Positions 26,657 to 37,344 of a stretch of DNA of 64,000 nucleotides are shown piece by piece. The stretch covers positions 1 through 64,000 of the forward strand of contig NZ_CP121274.1 in NCBI RefSeq assembly GCF_029639405.1, given 5' to 3'. The position numbers and the translations under genes were made by a program. Origin of the DNA: Microbacterium proteolyticum. GTDB lineage: Bacteria > Actinomycetota > Actinomycetes > Actinomycetales > Microbacteriaceae. How positions within the stretch are numbered: the stretch's first letter is position 1; every line of letters begins with the position of its first letter. Below the pieces are notes generated by a model. It saw nothing but the letters and a program-made list of their open reading frames with translations. It was not told where the DNA came from and did no database searches.

Positions 26657-27262
26657 TCAGCGACCGTCGAGCCGCCCGCCGGACTCGCGCAGGTAGCAGG
26701 TCGCGCACATCGACTCGTACGTCACTTCACCCGAGATCTGCGCCTCGTCGATCGCCACCTGGTCGCCGTCGAAGACGAAGCGCCCGCCGACCAGACGGGC
26801 GTTGAACACCGCTTTGCGCCCGCATCGGCAGATGGTCTTGAGCTCCTCCAGGCTGTGCGCGATCTCGAGCAGACGCGCCGACCCCGGGAACGCCTCGGTG
26901 CGGAAGTCCGTGCGGATCCCGTAGGCGAGCACCGGGATGCCGTCGAGCACCGCGATCCGCAGGAGGTCGTCCACCTGGCCCGCGGTGAAGAACTGCGCCT
27001 CGTCGACGAGGAGGCAGGCGACCGGCGCTTTCCCGGCCGCCTCGTGGAAGACGGCGCGCAGGTCGTCGTCGTGTCCGACGAGGAAGTCGACCGGTCGGCT
27101 GACCCCCAACCGGCTGTCGATCTGGTCGGCGCCCTTGGTGTCGATCTCGGGCTTCGCGAGCAGCACCCGCTGTCCGCGCTCCTCGTAGTTGTACGCCGCC
27201 TGCAGCAGCGCCGTCGACTTGCCGGAGTTCATCGCTCCGTAGCGGAAGTACAGCTTCGCCAT
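26657..27262 (-). CDS. tdk: thymidine kinase
   Basis: This thymidine salvage enzyme phosphorylates thymidine with ATP. The 201 residues show the P-loop GAMNSGKSTALL (about 8-19), the DEAQFF motif (LLVDEAQFFT) and a zinc site made of CRCGRKA and CATCYL. I start at ATG 27262 (MAKLYFRYGAMNSGKS), the normal family N-terminus. The longer frame to 27304 would run into the mqo stop. It lies 7 bases after mqo in the same direction and is probably co-transcribed with it. Confidence 0.94.
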   Translation of the reverse strand: MAKLYFRYGAMNSGKSTALLQAAYNYEERGQRVLLAKPEIDTKGADQIDSRLGVSRPVDFLVGHDDDLRAVFHEAAGKAPVACLLVDEAQFFTAGQVDDLLRIAVLDGIPVLAYGIRTDFRTEAFPGSARLLEIAHSLEELKTICRCGRKAVFNARLVGGRFVFDGDQVAIDEAQISGEVTYESMCATCYLRESGGRLDGR

Positions 27263-27269
27263 GTACGCG

Positions 27270-28742
27270 TCAGGCGTTGATCGCGAGCGCCTGGGCCGTG
27301 GCATCCAGTTCGGCGCGCGCCGCGTCGGGACGCGTGTTCAGCGTCTCGCCGTAGCTGGGGATGAGCTGCCGCAGGCGCGGCTCCCATTCGGGCATGCGCT
27401 CGGGGAAGCAGGTCTTGATGAGGCCCAGCATGATCGAGACGGCCGTCGACGCGCCCGGCGAGGCGCCGAGCAGACCCGCGATCGAGTGGTCGGCGGAGGT
27501 GACGACCTCGGTGCCGAACTGCAGCACGCCGCCCTTGTCCTTGTCGCGCTTCATGACCTGGGCGCGCTGGCCGGCGTCGAGGAGCTCCCAGTCCTCGGCC
27601 CGGGCCGTGGGCATGAACTCGCGGAGGCTGTCGACCTTCTTCGCGTGGGTCTTCAGCAGCTCGCTGACGAGGTACTTGATCAGGCCCGGGTTGTCGACGG
27701 CGACCTTGAGCATCGGGAACAGGTTGTGCGGACGCACCTGGGTGACGATGTCGAGCATCGACCCGTTCTTGAGGAACTTGGGGCTGAAGGTCGCGAACGG
27801 ACCGAACAGGAGCGAGGTCTCGCCGTCGACGACACGGGTGTCGAGGTGCGGCACCGACATCGGCGGAGCGCCCACCGACGCCTGCGAGTACACCTTGGCC
27901 TTGTGCTGCGCGACGATCGCGGGGTTGGAGGTCTTCAGCCACTGCCCGCCGATCGGGAACACGCCGTAGCCCTTGATCTCGTCGATGCCGGAGCGCTGCA
28001 GGAGCTTGAGCGCCCAGCCGCCGGCGCCGACGAAGACGAACTTCGCCGTGATCGAGCCGGGGGTGTGGCCGATCGTGTGGCGGTAGGTCACGTCCCACCG
28101 ACCGTCCTTGCGCTTCTTCAGCTTCTTGACCTCGTGGTTGGTGACGACCTCGACGCCCTTCTCGCGGAGCCCCGCGAAGAGCTGGCGCGTGAGCGACCCG
28201 AAGTCGACATCGGTGCCCGCGGGCACGCGCGTGGCGGCGAACGGCTCGCCCTTGCGACGCTTCTGCATGAGCAGCGGCGCCCACTGGTTGATGACGCGGG
28301 AGTCCTCGCTGTACTCGATTCCGGCGAACAGCGGCTGCTGCTTCAGCACCTCGTAGCGCTTGCGGAGGTACGCGACGTCCTTCTCGCCCCGCACGAACGT
28401 CATGTGCGGGGTGGGGTTGATGAAGGTCGAGGGCTCATCGAGGACGCCCTCGGACACCAGCGACGCCCAGAACTGGCGGCTCTGCTGGAACTGCTCGTTG
28501 ATCGCGACGGCCTTCGACGGGTCGAGCGCGCCCTTCGGATTGTCGGGCATGTAGTTGAGCTCGCAGAGCGCCGCGTGACCGGTGCCGGCGTTGTTCCACG
28601 CGTTCGAGCTCTCCTGCGCGACGTCGCTCAGTCGCTCCAGCACCGCGATCTTCAGGTCGGGCTGGAGATCCTTCAGCATCGTGCCGAGGGTGGCGGACAT
28701 GATGCCGCCTCCGATGAGGAGAACGTCGACGTTTTCGGTCAC
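27270..28742 (-). CDS. mqo: malate:quinone oxidoreductase
   Basis: This FAD-dependent, membrane-associated enzyme oxidises malate to oxaloacetate and passes electrons to the quinone pool, replacing or complementing malate dehydrogenase in the citric acid cycle. The 490-residue protein has the FAD-binding motif DVLLIGGGIMSATLGTMLKD near the N-terminus. Mqo-type blocks include NAGTGHAALCELNYMP, YLRKRYEVLK and LLGASPGASTAVSIM. It starts with GTG 28742. A -10-like TAGAAT ends six bases before the start codon, so the mRNA is probably leaderless. Two palindromes overlap the promoter. Confidence 0.95.
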   Translation of the reverse strand: MTENVDVLLIGGGIMSATLGTMLKDLQPDLKIAVLERLSDVAQESSNAWNNAGTGHAALCELNYMPDNPKGALDPSKAVAINEQFQQSRQFWASLVSEGVLDEPSTFINPTPHMTFVRGEKDVAYLRKRYEVLKQQPLFAGIEYSEDSRVINQWAPLLMQKRRKGEPFAATRVPAGTDVDFGSLTRQLFAGLREKGVEVVTNHEVKKLKKRKDGRWDVTYRHTIGHTPGSITAKFVFVGAGGWALKLLQRSGIDEIKGYGVFPIGGQWLKTSNPAIVAQHKAKVYSQASVGAPPMSVPHLDTRVVDGETSLLFGPFATFSPKFLKNGSMLDIVTQVRPHNLFPMLKVAVDNPGLIKYLVSELLKTHAKKVDSLREFMPTARAEDWELLDAGQRAQVMKRDKDKGGVLQFGTEVVTSADHSIAGLLGASPGASTAVSIMLGLIKTCFPERMPEWEPRLRQLIPSYGETLNTRPDAARAELDATAQALAINA

Positions 28743-28810
28743 CCGTCGATTCTAGGTGCGGGCTGCGAGGTGTCTCGACATCGAGAGATTCGACGGTTCG
28801 ATATCGAGAC
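28743..28810 (-). promoter_or_regulatory. leaderless mqo promoter with two palindromic operator sites
   Basis: On the minus strand TAGAAT (28754-28749) ends six bases before the GTG, the usual layout of leaderless actinobacterial promoters. Site 1 is TCTCGACATCGAGA (28773-28786), a 6-2-6 palindrome sitting where the -35 box should be. Site 2 is GTTCGATATCGAGAC (28796-28810), containing the perfect palindrome TCGATATCGA. Their centres are 23 bases apart, close to two helical turns, consistent with two dimers of one repressor. I cannot name the repressor. Confidence 0.6.
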
Positions 28811-28844
28811 AACCCCGGGCCCCGGCATCCGGATGCCGGAGAGG

Positions 28845-29951
<1,107 letters not shown>

Positions 29952-29995
29952 CTAGCGGGACGCGACACGCCGGTCGGATCGACGCCGATCCCGCG

Positions 29996-30583
29996 TCACG
30001 CCAGCGCGGCCGCGCCGAAGGACACGGAGAACCGCTCGCACCACAGATCCACCGCGCGGAACACCGACAGGTCGACATCCGCGGGGATGTCGTACAGCTG
30101 ATCGCCGAGGTTGCCCTTGATCGGTCCGAGATCGATGTGGTCGTACCCCCCGGCGGTGTACCACCCGTCACGACCCTCGACGACGGGGCCGGCGCTCAAC
30201 CACACGTGCACGTCGGGCCCGTTGGAGGTCTGAAGACCGACGAGGGCGAGCTGGCGCGATCCGTCCGCGTTCTGGATGACACGGACCGACCCGGTCGTCT
30301 CGTGCTCGTGGCTGACGAAGGAGCCGGAGAGGAGATCGACGGGTCCCGGAGCAGGTGCCGGCGTCACGTCATCGACAGGCTCCATGGTGGAGGCTGCCGA
30401 GGGCGCGGGGGCAACCGTCTCCGCCGTCGATCCGGCGGGGGCGGGGAGCGCGTCGTCCACGCGCACGTCGACGAACAGCAGCCAGGGTTGGAAGATCAGA
30501 CCCGCGATCACGGCGGCGACCACGGCGGCGCCCCCGCCGATCCACCACCAGCGCGCCCGACCACCCGTTCGCGAGCGGACCAT
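29996..30583 (-). CDS. membrane-anchored DM13 domain protein
   Basis: The 195-residue protein has an N-terminal membrane anchor (WWWIGGGAAVVAAVIAGLIF, about 13-32). A Pro/Ala-rich linker follows, and then a DM13 domain (LLSGSFVSHEHETTGSVRVI, then LQTSNGPDVHVWLSAG and IPADVDLSVFRAVDLWCERF). DM13 domains are thought to act in extracellular redox or electron-transfer chemistry, and the single Cys before ERFSVSF is the conserved one. I chose ATG 30583 because GGAGGGTGAC immediately precedes it. The gene lies between lysC and asd, 66 bases after lysC. Confidence 0.86.
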   Translation of the reverse strand: MVRSRTGGRARWWWIGGGAAVVAAVIAGLIFQPWLLFVDVRVDDALPAPAGSTAETVAPAPSAASTMEPVDDVTPAPAPGPVDLLSGSFVSHEHETTGSVRVIQNADGSRQLALVGLQTSNGPDVHVWLSAGPVVEGRDGWYTAGGYDHIDLGPIKGNLGDQLYDIPADVDLSVFRAVDLWCERFSVSFGAAALA

Positions 30584-30649
30584 GTCACCCTCCGTTCCGT
30601 GGCCGAAACGTAGCGGGCGCACCTGCGGGCGCGCTGACAGTGCGGAGGG

Positions 30650-31936
30650 TCAGCGACCGGTGCCGGCGTGGACGGTCGCCTCGTCGTCGCCGTCGAGACC
30701 GTACGCGGTGTGCACGAGGCGCGCGGCTTCGGCGAGGTCGACTCCCCGCACGACGACGGAGATGCGGATCTCGGACGTGGAGATCATCTCGATGTTGACG
30801 CCCGCCAGGCTCAGCGCCTCGAACAGGGTCGCCGAGACGCCCGAGTGCGTGCGCATGCCCGCACCGACCACGGAGAGCTTGCCGATCTGGTCGTCGTGCA
30901 CGAGGCTCTCGAACCCGACCTCGGACTGCTCGCCGGCGAGCGCCTTCAGCGCGGTCGTGGCATCGGTCTTCGGCAGGGTGAAGGAGATGTCGGTGCGGCC
31001 GGTGGCGGCGGCGGAGACGTTCTGCACGATCATGTCGACGTTCGCGCCGGACTTCGCGACGATCTTGAAGATGTCGGCGGCCTTGCCGGGGACGTCGGGC
31101 ACGCCGATGACGGTGATCTTCGCCTGGCTGAGGTCGGTGGCGACGCCGGCGACGATGGGCTCTTCCATGGTGGCTCCCTCGGGGACGAGCGGGGACTTCT
31201 TCGAGGCGTCGAGCACCCAGGTGCCCTCGCCCGAGCTGAACGTGGACCGGGCGTGGATGAGCACCCCGTGGCGGCGCGCGTATTCGACGGCGCGGATGTA
31301 GAGGACCTTCGCGCCGTTGGCGGCGAGCTCCAGCATCTCCTCGCTGCCGACGCGGTCGAGCTTCCGCGCCAGCGGCACGACGCGCGGGTCGGCGGTGAAG
31401 ATGCCGTCGACGTCGCTATAGATCTCGCATACGTCGGCGTTCAGCGCGGCGGCGAGCGCGACGGCGGTGGTGTCGGAGCCGCCGCGGCCGAGCGTGGTGA
31501 TGTCGCGGGTGTCGCGGTTGAACCCCTGGAAGCCGGCGACGATGACGATCGCGCCCTCGTCGAGCGCTTCGCGGAGCCGCACGGGCGTGACGTCGACGAT
31601 GCGGGCCGCGCCGTGGGTGGCATCCGTGATCATGCCCGCCTGGCTGCCGGTGAAGGACCGCGCCTCGAAGCCCATCGAGTGGATCGCCATGGCCAGCAGC
31701 GCCATCGAGATGCGCTCCCCGCTGGAGAGGAGCATGTCGAGCTCGCGCGGCGCGGGGATCGGAGCGACTTGACCTGCGAGGTCGAGCAGCTCGTCGGTGG
31801 TGTCGCCCATCGCGCTCACCGCGACGACGACCTCGTGGCCGGCGCGGCGGGTGTCGACGATGCGCTTGGCGACGCGCTTGATGCTCTCGGCGTCGGCGAC
31901 GGACGAACCGCCGTACTTCTGGACGATCAGCGCCAT
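30650..31936 (-). CDS. lysC: aspartate kinase
   Basis: The first committed enzyme of the aspartate pathway phosphorylates aspartate with ATP. The 428-residue protein starts [15 protein letters not shown] with the kinase motif KYGGSSV. It has the [20 protein letters not shown] loop, and the C-terminal third carries two ACT domains (starting near [20 protein letters not shown]) that bind lysine and threonine for feedback control. The longer frame to 31996 lacks family character. Actinobacterial lysC often has an internal start producing a beta subunit from the C-terminal half. A -10-like TAAGAT is present at 32014-32009. Confidence 0.95.
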   Translation of the reverse strand: MALIVQKYGGSSVADAESIKRVAKRIVDTRRAGHEVVVAVSAMGDTTDELLDLAGQVAPIPAPRELDMLLSSGERISMALLAMAIHSMGFEARSFTGSQAGMITDATHGAARIVDVTPVRLREALDEGAIVIVAGFQGFNRDTRDITTLGRGGSDTTAVALAAALNADVCEIYSDVDGIFTADPRVVPLARKLDRVGSEEMLELAANGAKVLYIRAVEYARRHGVLIHARSTFSSGEGTWVLDASKKSPLVPEGATMEEPIVAGVATDLSQAKITVIGVPDVPGKAADIFKIVAKSGANVDMIVQNVSAAATGRTDISFTLPKTDATTALKALAGEQSEVGFESLVHDDQIGKLSVVGAGMRTHSGVSATLFEALSLAGVNIEMISTSEIRISVVVRGVDLAEAARLVHTAYGLDGDDEATVHAGTGR

Positions 31937-32008
31937 AAGAGGAACTCCCGGGAGGGTCGGGCGTCGGGATGCCACGACGGGGCGTTCGGATGCCACGCCC
32001 GAGGGTTC

Positions 32009-32073
32009 ATCTTAGAGGCGCCCGCATGCCGCCGACGTCATGCGGCGGGCACCGAGGCGGGCGCGGATAGGAT
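32009..32073. promoter_or_regulatory. divergent promoter region of lysC and the ThrE-type exporter gene
   Basis: The gap 31937-32108 separates the divergent lysC and exporter genes. A -10-like TAAGAT on the minus strand (32014-32009) would serve lysC, and a -10-like TAGGAT on the plus strand (32068-32073) would serve the exporter. GCCGC (32029-32033) and GCGGC (32042-32046) form an inverted repeat between them. Sharing a control region makes sense, because ThrE-type proteins export threonine and serine made by the aspartate pathway. Confidence 0.4.
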
Positions 32074-32108
32074 CGTGGCGTTCCACCCCTCCCCCGAGAG
32101 CGACCCGG

Positions 32109-33506
32109 ATGCCCCCCACCCCCGCTCGATGGCTGTCCTCCTTGCGTCGTCTGGTCCACGCCGAGGACGCCCTCGCCCCCGAGACCCAGCTGATCGCCGT
32201 CATCGACGCGACGCTGGCCACCCGCATCCTGGATCTCGCCATCCGCATCGGCGAGACGATGCTCGTCGTCGGTGCGTCGGCGAGCGATGTGACCGCCACG
32301 ATCGTGCGAGTGAGCCGCGCGTACGGTCTGGACCCGGTGCACGTCGACGTCACCTACAACTCCGTCACGATCGCGCACAGCCTGCCGGGCGCCGCGCATC
32401 CCACCACGCTCCTGCGGGTGGTGCGCGGGTCTGTCCCGGATCACGCCAAGCTGCAGCGCCTCCAGGCGCTGGTGGCGGACATCACCGACGGCCTCGACCT
32501 CGACACGGCGGTCTCCCGGTGCCGCGCGATCCGACGTCTGCCGTTCCGGTACCGCCCCGCGGCCATCATCGTCGCGCAGGCGACGCTCGCGCTCGGCGTC
32601 GCCGTGATGTTCGGGGCGAACTGGCTCGCTCTCGTGCTGTCGTTCACGGCCGCGGCCCTGGCGGCGTCGACGCAGCACCTGCTCGCGAAGGCCCGCGTGC
32701 CGTACTTCTTCGCGCAGATCGCCGGCGGATTCGTCCTGACCGTCGTCGCCGCCCTGTCCCCGCTGCTGCGCTACACCGGACTCGACGCGGCCGAGACGAT
32801 CCGCCCGTCGGTGATCGTGGCATCCGGGATCGTCCTGATGCTCGCCGGACTCACCGTGGTCGGGGCGGCTCAGGATGCCATCGACGGCTTCGCCCTCACC
32901 GCCACGGGCCGCATCCTCGAGCTCACGACGCAGACGCTCGGCGTGGTGCTCGGGATCCTGGCGGGGCTGGAGACCGTGCGGGTGCTCGGGCTCGGGATGT
33001 CTCCGCCGTCCATGGCGCTGCCGCTCGGGCCGCTCCCCCTGCAGTTCGCCGGCGCCGCGATCATCGCCGTGGCGGTGGCGATCTACAACGGCGCGGGCAT
33101 GCGCATCGTGCTCGTGAGCGCGGGCCTCAGCCTGGTCGCGTGGGTCGGGTACACGGGCGCGTCGGCGATCGGCTTCGAGGTGGCCGCGGCCAGCGGCGTG
33201 GGGGCGTTCGTCGGCAGCTTCGTGGGCATCGTGGTGGCGTACCGGCTGCACGTGCCGTCGGTCGCCGTCACGACCGCGGCGATCCTGCCGATGGTCCCGG
33301 GAGCGGCGGTGTTCCGCGGACTCCTCGGCGTCGTCGAATCCGGCGAGGATGCCGCGGTGCTCATGACCGGCGTCACGACGCTCGCGGGCGCCGCGACGAT
33401 CGGCATCGCCCTCGCCGTCGGCGCCTCCCTGGGCATCTACCTCGGTCAGCCGGTGCGCGCGACCCTCTCGGGGGTCGTGCGATCGCGGGCGCGGGCGCGG
33501 CGGTAG
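32109..33506 (+). CDS. threonine/serine exporter, ThrE family
   Basis: The 465-residue membrane protein fuses the two ThrE parts. The N-terminal soluble and membrane domain has LDLAIRIGETMLVVGASASD near residues 38-57 and VHVDVTYNSVTIAH. Multiple membrane segments follow, and the C-terminal half consists of about five further spans (VVGAAQDAIDGFAL, MVPGAAVFRGLLG). ThrE of Corynebacterium glutamicum exports L-threonine and L-serine by proton antiport. I start at ATG 32109, since the upstream frame from 32040 is Arg/Pro-rich. The neighbouring divergent lysC supports the assignment. Confidence 0.9.
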   Translation: MPPTPARWLSSLRRLVHAEDALAPETQLIAVIDATLATRILDLAIRIGETMLVVGASASDVTATIVRVSRAYGLDPVHVDVTYNSVTIAHSLPGAAHPTTLLRVVRGSVPDHAKLQRLQALVADITDGLDLDTAVSRCRAIRRLPFRYRPAAIIVAQATLALGVAVMFGANWLALVLSFTAAALAASTQHLLAKARVPYFFAQIAGGFVLTVVAALSPLLRYTGLDAAETIRPSVIVASGIVLMLAGLTVVGAAQDAIDGFALTATGRILELTTQTLGVVLGILAGLETVRVLGLGMSPPSMALPLGPLPLQFAGAAIIAVAVAIYNGAGMRIVLVSAGLSLVAWVGYTGASAIGFEVAAASGVGAFVGSFVGIVVAYRLHVPSVAVTTAAILPMVPGAAVFRGLLGVVESGEDAAVLMTGVTTLAGAATIGIALAVGASLGIYLGQPVRATLSGVVRSRARARR

Positions 33507-33516
33507 CGGGCCCGAT

Positions 33517-33532
33517 GCCCCGGGATCGGGGC
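33517..33532. terminator. short hairpin between convergent exporter and LmeA-like genes
   Basis: GCCCCG (33517-33522) and CGGGGC (33527-33532) form a 6-bp GC stem with a GGAT loop in the 28-base gap between convergent genes. It is a plausible shared terminator. Confidence 0.4.
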
Positions 33533-33534
33533 GA

Positions 33535-34353
33535 TCAGGGGCAGGAGCCGGGCGCGCGCCCCTCGGCGGTGTCGGATGCGGCCAGGTCGACGTCGAACTC
33601 CATGCGCAACTGCTGGTCGGTCACGCGCACGTCGCGGGGATGCAGGAAGCTCGGCATGGTCTCGGCGACGCACGCGGGAGCGGGCTGCAGCGTCGAGAGG
33701 TCGATGCCCGCCTGCGCGGCGACCTCGTCGAGGGACAGGGTCTTGTCGCCGACCGTGAGGGAGGAGAACGCCGCGCTGACCCTCCCGTTCTCGAAATGCG
33801 GCGTCACGGCCGCACTCACCGTCACGGGGGTCGTCCCGGCCAGGACGGAACCGCTCACGACCATGTCGCCATCGGAGAAGCCGACCCTCATCTCGCCCTG
33901 CGCGTCCGCCGGGAGGAGGAGCGCCGTGGCCTGAGCCGCGGTGAGGGTGACCGCGCCGGAGACGTTGTCGGCCAAGATGGCATCGTCGACCCGCCGAGCC
34001 CCCTCGATCGTCATCGTCAGATCCGCGTTCGCCCGTCCGGTGGGGAAGCTGTAGACCGTGACCCCGATGCGGTCGTAGCGGCCGACGAGCTCCTGCAGCA
34101 GGACGGATCCCGCGATGTCGACCTCGATGCGCTCGCTCGCGGGGGCGTCCAGCCGGGCGCGGACCTCCTCGACGCCGATCCGCTGGACCTCGGCCCGCGC
34201 GACCGTCTCCGCGATCACGCCCAGGGAGGCCACCAGGATCAGCAGGAGGCCGGCGAGGGCGACGATCAGCAGCCCCCACCGCGGGCGCGCGGGTTCGGGG
34301 TCCTCCGTCTCCGGCGGCCGCGGCAGCACGTCGGTCTGGTCGAGGTGGGTCAT
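33535..34353 (-). CDS. LmeA-like (DUF2993) phospholipid-binding membrane protein
   Basis: The 272-residue protein has a Pro-rich cytoplasmic N-terminus and one membrane segment (LLIVALAGLLLILVASLGVIA, about 28-48). The extracellular DUF2993 domain includes VRARLDAPASERIEVDIAGS, LLQELVGRYDRIGVTVYSF and VTPHFENGRVSAAFSSLTVG. LmeA of mycobacteria binds phospholipid and acts in lipomannan elongation. GGAGAAGG precedes the start as ribosome binding site. It follows the second pstS gene by 35 bases in the same direction and may be the last gene of the pst/surface locus. Confidence 0.8.
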   Translation of the reverse strand: MTHLDQTDVLPRPPETEDPEPARPRWGLLIVALAGLLLILVASLGVIAETVARAEVQRIGVEEVRARLDAPASERIEVDIAGSVLLQELVGRYDRIGVTVYSFPTGRANADLTMTIEGARRVDDAILADNVSGAVTLTAAQATALLLPADAQGEMRVGFSDGDMVVSGSVLAGTTPVTVSAAVTPHFENGRVSAAFSSLTVGDKTLSLDEVAAQAGIDLSTLQPAPACVAETMPSFLHPRDVRVTDQQLRMEFDVDLAASDTAEGRAPGSCP

Positions 34354-34388
34354 GCGCCGTGCCTTCTCCGTTGCATCCGTGGTCCGGG

Positions 34389-36086
34389 TCAGAGCCCGAT
34401 GAGCGTGAGCGTCACCGTGGAGCGGTAGCGACCCACCGCGGCATCCCGGGGGATCCGCAGGCTCAGATCGGCGTCGAAGGTCGCGCCCACGAGCGTGGTG
34501 GTCGTGCCCGGTTCGCCGGTGGCGAGGATCATCGGGTAGACCGCCTGGCCCGCCTCCTGGCCGCCCGCGATCGACACGCCGTCCTGATGCGTGGTCTCGT
34601 GAGGCGCGATCCCCAGGAAGGTCGACGAGACCCTCGCCGCCGCGTCGTCGATCCCGACGAAGTCGCTGACCGAGAACTGCAGGCTCCAGCCCCCGAGGCG
34701 GTTGCGGTCGTCGACGACGCTGAAGCGCCCGAGGGACCGAGCGACCTCTCCACCCCCGCGTCCCAGGTCGCCGAAATCGATCGACGTCGAGGTGGGCGCG
34801 GTGAGTTGGAAGAGATCGGATGCCGTCACCGTGGCGGACACATTCACCCCGTCGACCTCGTCGGCGCGGGGTGCGGGTCCGGGATGCCGGTCGCTGTCCG
34901 GCGGCATCGGCGCGGTGCGCAGAAGAAGGTTGTCGCTCGCGGTGTCACCGGGGGCGAACGTCGGGTTCCGGCATCCGTCCAGGTCGATCGTGCCGGACGA
35001 GCCCGGGATCCGGGAGACCCCGTCCGCCACGATCCGGGCGAGCGGCAGCGGCAGGGCGCCGTACCCCAGGCCCGGCAGCTCCTGCTGCCCCTCGCAGGCC
35101 GCGTACTGCACGAACCGGGAGAGGGTGCGCCCCTTCTCGACGGTGAAGATCCTGTTGGTCGCGGTCGGCGCGATCAGATAGGACACCGACGAAATCGGGT
35201 ACGCGCGGGGGTCGAGGCTGCGGTGCACGCGCCTCAGATCGAGCGTTCCGTCCGGGCCCGGTGTCGCCGCCAGGAGCGCGATCGACGCCGCGGCCGGAGT
35301 CGGTGCGACGTAGTACCCGGCGTCGTTGAGCACCTTGGCGACAGGGAGACCGGCATTCGCCGCGTACGACGCTTCGACATAGGTGATCGCTCCCCGGCCG
35401 TAGTCCTGCGAGACGTATCCGGCGACGCCGAGGGAGCCGTTCTGCGTCCGGAACGAGTCGGCGATGTGCGGGAAGACCGACCGCGTCCCGTACGTCCAGA
35501 TGCTCGGATACCGGTCGGCCATCCACCCGGTCAGCTGAGCACTCGAACCGGAGCCGTCCGCCCGCACGACCGGCGTGATCGCCTGATCGGGCATCGTCAG
35601 CGCCGGGTTGTCCGCCTGGATCTCGGGGTCGTTCCACCGCGTGATCCGCCCCGCGAAGATCCGGGCGACGACGGCGCCCGACAGACGCAGATCGGTCACG
35701 CGGTGACCGTCGATCCAGAGGTTGTACGCGAGCGCCGTGCCGCCGGCGAGCAGGGGCAGGTACTCGTACGGCGGCATCCCCGCCTCGGGGGTCGGGCTCT
35801 CGGCCGTCGCCTCGGTCTGGAACGGGACGTCGCTGACCGCGAAGTCGACCGTCTCGGCGATGAAGTCCCTCCGCCCGGCCGAGGAACCGGTGCCGGAGTA
35901 GTTGACGGTGATCGCGTCCGTCCGAGCGACGTCTCTCCGCCACACGTCCAGACCGTTCTGCCCCCATGTCGAGCCGGAACCGGAGAGGGGGGCGAAGGAC
36001 TCGGCCGCCTGCGCGGGAGCCGGCACCGCCAGAGCCGTGACAATTGCCGTGACCAGGAGGAGCGCCCCCCGCACCCCGCGGATCAT
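34389..36086 (-). CDS. PstS-type phosphate-binding protein fused to a WxL-like domain
   Basis: The 565-residue protein has a signal peptide (1-28, cleaved at AQA-AE). A PstS domain follows ([56 protein letters not shown]), a close paralogue of the PstS at 45998-47605. After about residue 400 the paralogue's tail is replaced by a domain with [40 protein letters not shown] and a C-terminal [13 protein letters not shown]. This matches the C-terminus of the WxL-like protein at 40356-41948. It has no lipobox and no membrane anchor, so retention at the surface would depend on the WxL-like domain. It starts in the pstB stop codon (ATGA). Confidence 0.83.
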   Translation of the reverse strand: MIRGVRGALLLVTAIVTALAVPAPAQAAESFAPLSGSGSTWGQNGLDVWRRDVARTDAITVNYSGTGSSAGRRDFIAETVDFAVSDVPFQTEATAESPTPEAGMPPYEYLPLLAGGTALAYNLWIDGHRVTDLRLSGAVVARIFAGRITRWNDPEIQADNPALTMPDQAITPVVRADGSGSSAQLTGWMADRYPSIWTYGTRSVFPHIADSFRTQNGSLGVAGYVSQDYGRGAITYVEASYAANAGLPVAKVLNDAGYYVAPTPAAASIALLAATPGPDGTLDLRRVHRSLDPRAYPISSVSYLIAPTATNRIFTVEKGRTLSRFVQYAACEGQQELPGLGYGALPLPLARIVADGVSRIPGSSGTIDLDGCRNPTFAPGDTASDNLLLRTAPMPPDSDRHPGPAPRADEVDGVNVSATVTASDLFQLTAPTSTSIDFGDLGRGGGEVARSLGRFSVVDDRNRLGGWSLQFSVSDFVGIDDAAARVSSTFLGIAPHETTHQDGVSIAGGQEAGQAVYPMILATGEPGTTTTLVGATFDADLSLRIPRDAAVGRYRSTVTLTLIGL

Positions 36087-37330
36087 CCGAATCGACCGTT
36101 CACGTAATCGTAGGTCCGCGGGTCGATCGGCGAATCGAACATCGCCTCGGTGTCGCCGTGCTCGACGATGTGGCCGGGCTGACCCTGGGATGCCAGGAAG
36201 AACGCGCACTGCTGCGACACGCGCTGCGCCTGCTGCATGTTGTGCGTGACGATGACGATCGTCAGCTCCTTCTGCAGCTCCCCCATCGTCTCCTCGATCA
36301 CGCGCGTCGAGGTCGGGTCGAGCGCGGAGCACGGCTCGTCCATCAGCAGCACCTTGGGCTTGATCGCGAGCGACCGGGCGATGCACAGACGCTGCTGCTG
36401 TCCGCCGGAGAGACCGCCGCCGGGCGCTCGCAGGCGGTCCTTCACCTCTTTCCACAGGCCCGCCGAGGTGAGCGAGCGCTCGACGAGGTAGTCCTTCTCG
36501 TCGCGCGAGGCGCGCATGCCGGTGAGCTTCAGTCCCGCGATGACGTTGTCGTAGATCGACATGGCCGGGAACGGGTTCGGCTTCTGGAACACCATGCCGA
36601 TGTGCTTGCGCGCGTCGATCAGGCGGTGCCCCGAGTCGTAGATGTCGTCGCCGTCCAGCCGCACCTCGCCGGCGAGGGAGGCCGACGGCACCAGCTCGTG
36701 CATGCGGTTGAGGATGCGCAGGAACGTCGACTTGCCGCAACCGGAGGGGCCGATCAGCGCGGTGACCTGGCCGGCGGGCATCGTCAGCGAGACATCGAGG
36801 AGCACCTGGTGGTCGCCGAACCACGCCGAGATGGAGCGGGCGTCGAGCTCGGACAGGTCGGGGGCGTCCGCCAGGAGGCGCTCGGCCTCGGCGAGGCGCT
36901 CGGCCGTCGCCGACGCCCCGCCCAGCAGCGACACCGACGACGCCCGCACCGATGCCCCCGACACCGTGTAGCCCGCCGACGTCGTGGCGTACGCACCGGC
37001 GGTCGGCGACGCGGGGTCGGGCGCACCGGGGGCGGGGATGACGCTCGTGACATCGTCGGCGCCGGCCGCGGGGACCTCCGCCCCGCGACGACCGAAGAAC
37101 GCGCCGCGGCGCGCGCGCCGGTGGGAGATGCCGAGGCCCGCGCGCGTGGCATCCGGGGTCGGCTCCGCGACGGGGGCGACCGTCGTGACCTCGCCCGCCG
37201 AAGCGGACTCCAGGTCCTGCAGAACGGCGACGTCGTCGGCGCTCAGCACGTCGGTCATGAACGGGTCGGCGGTGTCATCGCCCGAGGGAGCGGCGGCGCC
37301 CTCGAGATCGGGATCGCGGCGGTCGGTCAT
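36083..37330 (-). CDS. pstB: phosphate ABC transporter ATPase PstB with long N-terminal extension
   Basis: The 415-residue protein has about 160 residues of low-complexity, acidic, Ala/Pro/Asp-rich sequence before the normal PstB fold. The ATPase part shows Walker [10 protein letters not shown] (194-202), the PstB-type FQKPNPFP Q-loop, signature [15 protein letters not shown], Walker [14 protein letters not shown] and the H-loop THN. Usual PstB is about 255 residues. I chose ATG 37330 because the frame upstream is Arg/Pro-rich and overlaps the previous gene. The extension may be regulatory or bind the surface apparatus; this is unknown. pstB is far from pstC and pstA here, separated by surface genes. 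Confidence 0.92.
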   Translation of the reverse strand: MTDRRDPDLEGAAAPSGDDTADPFMTDVLSADDVAVLQDLESASAGEVTTVAPVAEPTPDATRAGLGISHRRARRGAFFGRRGAEVPAAGADDVTSVIPAPGAPDPASPTAGAYATTSAGYTVSGASVRASSVSLLGGASATAERLAEAERLLADAPDLSELDARSISAWFGDHQVLLDVSLTMPAGQVTALIGPSGCGKSTFLRILNRMHELVPSASLAGEVRLDGDDIYDSGHRLIDARKHIGMVFQKPNPFPAMSIYDNVIAGLKLTGMRASRDEKDYLVERSLTSAGLWKEVKDRLRAPGGGLSGGQQQRLCIARSLAIKPKVLLMDEPCSALDPTSTRVIEETMGELQKELTIVIVTHNMQQAQRVSQQCAFFLASQGQPGHIVEHGDTEAMFDSPIDPRTYDYVNGRFG

Positions 37331-37344
37331 GTTCGGCTTTCGGG

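Noticed and set aside
30668..33934. Plus-strand open frame of 1088 codons across lysC and the exporter gene
   Set aside because: The real genes are lysC on the minus strand and the exporter in another frame. The long frame reads Arg/His-rich low-complexity sequence.
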